A DNA stretch of 64,000 nucleotides, taken from positions 1 to 64,000 of the forward strand of contig JAQYVY010000015.1 in the NCBI GenBank assembly GCA_030145195.1. Direction: 5' to 3'. Numbering within the stretch: the first letter of the stretch is position 1; each line of letters opens with the position of its first letter. The notes beneath the pieces are model-generated. The model searched no databases. It had not been told where the DNA came from and saw only the letters and a list, made by a program, of their open reading frames with translations. The position numbers were made by a program, and so were the translations under genes. The DNA is from Desulfuromonadales bacterium (GTDB lineage: Bacteria > Desulfobacterota > Desulfuromonadia > Desulfuromonadales > BM103). Below are positions 62,853 to 64,000 of this stretch, piece by piece.

Positions 62853-63827
62853 CTATTCGGCCGACCCAAGATTCAGCTTATACGCCTGGATCGCTTCCCC
62901 ACCTTCTGCATCAGTCACAATGATCGTAACGTCGTATTGCCCTGGTGCGACTCCAACCAGCGGCCATTTAACCAGGCCAGTCTTGGGGTCAATCATCATT
63001 CCCGCAGGAGCATCTTCAAGCCGGTAGGATAAGACCGCCTCAGAAGCATTCTCGACCACAACCTGGTAAATATAGTCAACAGCTTTGAAGTTTTGCGACG
63101 GTTGCGAAGTAATCCGCGGCGGGCCTTTGGGAAGAACAATCTCGCGCCGGTAGGCAAGGCCTTCATCGGTACCGTCAGAAGGGACAATCACTACCTCTAT
63201 TTTATCACCTCGCACATAGCTGGAAGCGGGCAAAACCGACTCTGTCAACACAGCATCTTCTTCCTCATTGATCAGCCACTGATAGAGATATTCGATCTCA
63301 TCGCCATCAATATCTGAACCAACTGCGGTGGCTGTGATAGCGCTATTTTGCAGAGCATTATTCAAGCTTATTGACACCTCCAGGATCTCCGGCGGTGTGT
63401 TTCTGATCGTAACCGTCGAGTCAGCACCAACATCGATTGTGCCAACAGACACCCGGACCTCATCGCCGCGCTTGAAATAATCGCTGCAAAGAGTTGCACC
63501 GGCATGCTGTGGCACAAGCTGCCCGTTGACAAACCACCGGTACGCAGCACGACCGGGCTGCCCCTGAGCAACGGCCCGTAAACAACCTCGATCACCAGGC
63601 CGATCAGGGCTCATGGTCAACGTCACCCCACCCTGCCCCGTTGAACGGGTTGCCACCATTTCGGCATCCGTTGCTGGCGCAATCATCTCGTTTGCGCTGT
63701 TCTTCGGCGCGACTTGCTCAGCCTTGGTCAAACGATCCCAATCAGGTTCTTTATATTCTTTTTTCGGCTCTTCACCGCAAGCCGCCAGCAAAAAGATGCA
63801 TCCGGCAAGCCACCACCACTTTTTCAT
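62853..63827 (-). CDS. Ig/cadherin-like lipoprotein
   Basis: 324-aa predicted lipoprotein: MKKWWWLAGCIFLLAAC with lipobox LAAC (Cys17) and GGAGGG 7 nt before the ATG. A linker (YKEPDWDRLTKAEQVAPK) is followed by three beta-sandwich-like units with domain-edge phrases typical of Ig/cadherin folds: YRWFVNGQLVPQ, ISLNNALQNSAITATAVGSD IDGDEIEYLYQW, and YRLEDAPAGMMIDPKTGLVK W, the last like the putative-Ig (He_PIG) motif GMxIDxxTGxxxW. Function unknown; likely a binding or structural envelope protein. Confidence 0.8.
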   Translation of the reverse strand: MKKWWWLAGCIFLLAACGEEPKKEYKEPDWDRLTKAEQVAPKNSANEMIAPATDAEMVATRSTGQGGVTLTMSPDRPGDRGCLRAVAQGQPGRAAYRWFVNGQLVPQHAGATLCSDYFKRGDEVRVSVGTIDVGADSTVTIRNTPPEILEVSISLNNALQNSAITATAVGSDIDGDEIEYLYQWLINEEEDAVLTESVLPASSYVRGDKIEVVIVPSDGTDEGLAYRREIVLPKGPPRITSQPSQNFKAVDYIYQVVVENASEAVLSYRLEDAPAGMMIDPKTGLVKWPLVGVAPGQYDVTIIVTDAEGGEAIQAYKLNLGSAE

Positions 63828-63914
63828 ATAAACCCTCCAAAGAGTCTCTCTGCCCTACATGAGACGCTATCAGTCAGTTCATTGATAGTCCAACATACTG
63901 CTGACACAAAATAA

Positions 63915-63948
63915 CCGACCCGACCGATTTTGACAACCGGCCGGGCCT
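63915..63948 (-). terminator. Probable terminator of the partial gene at the right edge
   Basis: Minus strand GGCCCGGCCGG .. CGGTCGGGTCGG around a loop TTGTCAAAAT, with a few G-T pairs, followed by TTATTTT. Confidence 0.5.
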
Positions 63949-63973
63949 GATTAATTTCAATCTGCTCAGTTTA

Positions 63974-64000
63974 TTACCACTGCATCCAGTAAACCGGGCT
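63974..64000 (-). CDS. C-terminal tail of a leftward gene cut by the window edge
   Basis: The minus strand is open from base 64000 and reads SPVYWMQW then TAA at 63974-63976, followed by a probable terminator. Eight residues are too few to name the protein; it would lie upstream of the Ig-like lipoprotein gene in the same direction. Confidence 0.4.
   Translation of the reverse strand, partial: SPVYWMQW

Overview
The window (about 50% G+C) reads as chromosomal DNA from a gamma/delta-type anaerobe, most likely a member of the Desulfuromonadales/Geobacterales. I base this on gene order (pheA-tyrA-aroA-cmk-ispH-rpsA-sppA-ihfB and queA-tgt-yajC-secD-secF), on a class-I cyclic-di-GMP riboswitch, on c-type haem motifs in sensor and lipoprotein genes, and on the mix of HD-GYP, GGDEF and partner-switching signalling. 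This is inferred from gene content, not from a marker search. I saw no tRNA, rRNA, CRISPR array, transposase or prophage.

Layout. 1-542: start of a secreted Cys/Asp-rich protein, cut by the window edge. 1.1-9.1 kb: an exopolysaccharide export/control block (PHP-type tyrosine phosphatase, Wzc-like BY-kinase, Wza-like porin, UDP-sugar dehydrogenase), flanked on both sides by copies of a 164-bp repeat in the same orientation. 9.1-9.75 kb: a transcription unit with its own promoter, c-di-GMP-I riboswitch and two terminators but no recognisable gene. 10.2-12.9 kb: a two-gene remnant of a peptide ABC transporter. 13.3-16.4 kb: two outer-membrane-type lipoproteins. 16.6-22.7 kb, plus strand: a fused APH/P-loop kinase, then a small membrane protein coupled to an SLC5-STAC-GAF-PP2C protein, followed by its likely STAS antagonist and HATPase anti-sigma kinase. 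23.4-26.1 kb: HAD phosphatase, Lgt and an RluA-type synthase. 26.2-26.5 kb: 6S RNA. 26.5-34.9 kb: the ihfB-sppA-rpsA-ispH-cmk-aroA-tyrA-pheA block, read leftward. 35-38 kb: aminotransferase, FNT channel, monohaem lipoprotein and a small unknown. 38.2-47.2 kb: recJ, a beta-helix lipoprotein and the Sec/queuosine operon. 47.5-51.8 kb: a haem-motif HD-GYP protein and a degenerate GGDEF protein. 51.9-58.3 kb: argC, rpsI-rplM, M42 peptidase, miaB, PH-domain protein and an M48-like protein lacking its catalytic Glu. 58.8-64 kb: typA, an OYE-type reductase, an AMMECR1 protein, an Ig-like lipoprotein and the tail of one more gene.

The most unusual general property is the intergenic DNA. Nearly every long gap is filled by several families of dispersed repeats: a 164-bp tandem unit, an 8-bp GCGTCTTT/AACGCAAAG array family, a GATCAGCG..TTTGATCTGTGG family, and REP-like hairpins beginning GAATTATCGGGACA. 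They also sit inside operons (between queA and tgt, pheA and tyrA, and the peptide-binding protein and its permease). Functionally the window joins envelope building (EPS export, Lgt, Sec, lipoproteins), c-di-GMP signalling (riboswitch, HD-GYP, I-site GGDEF) and translation/aromatic biosynthesis housekeeping.
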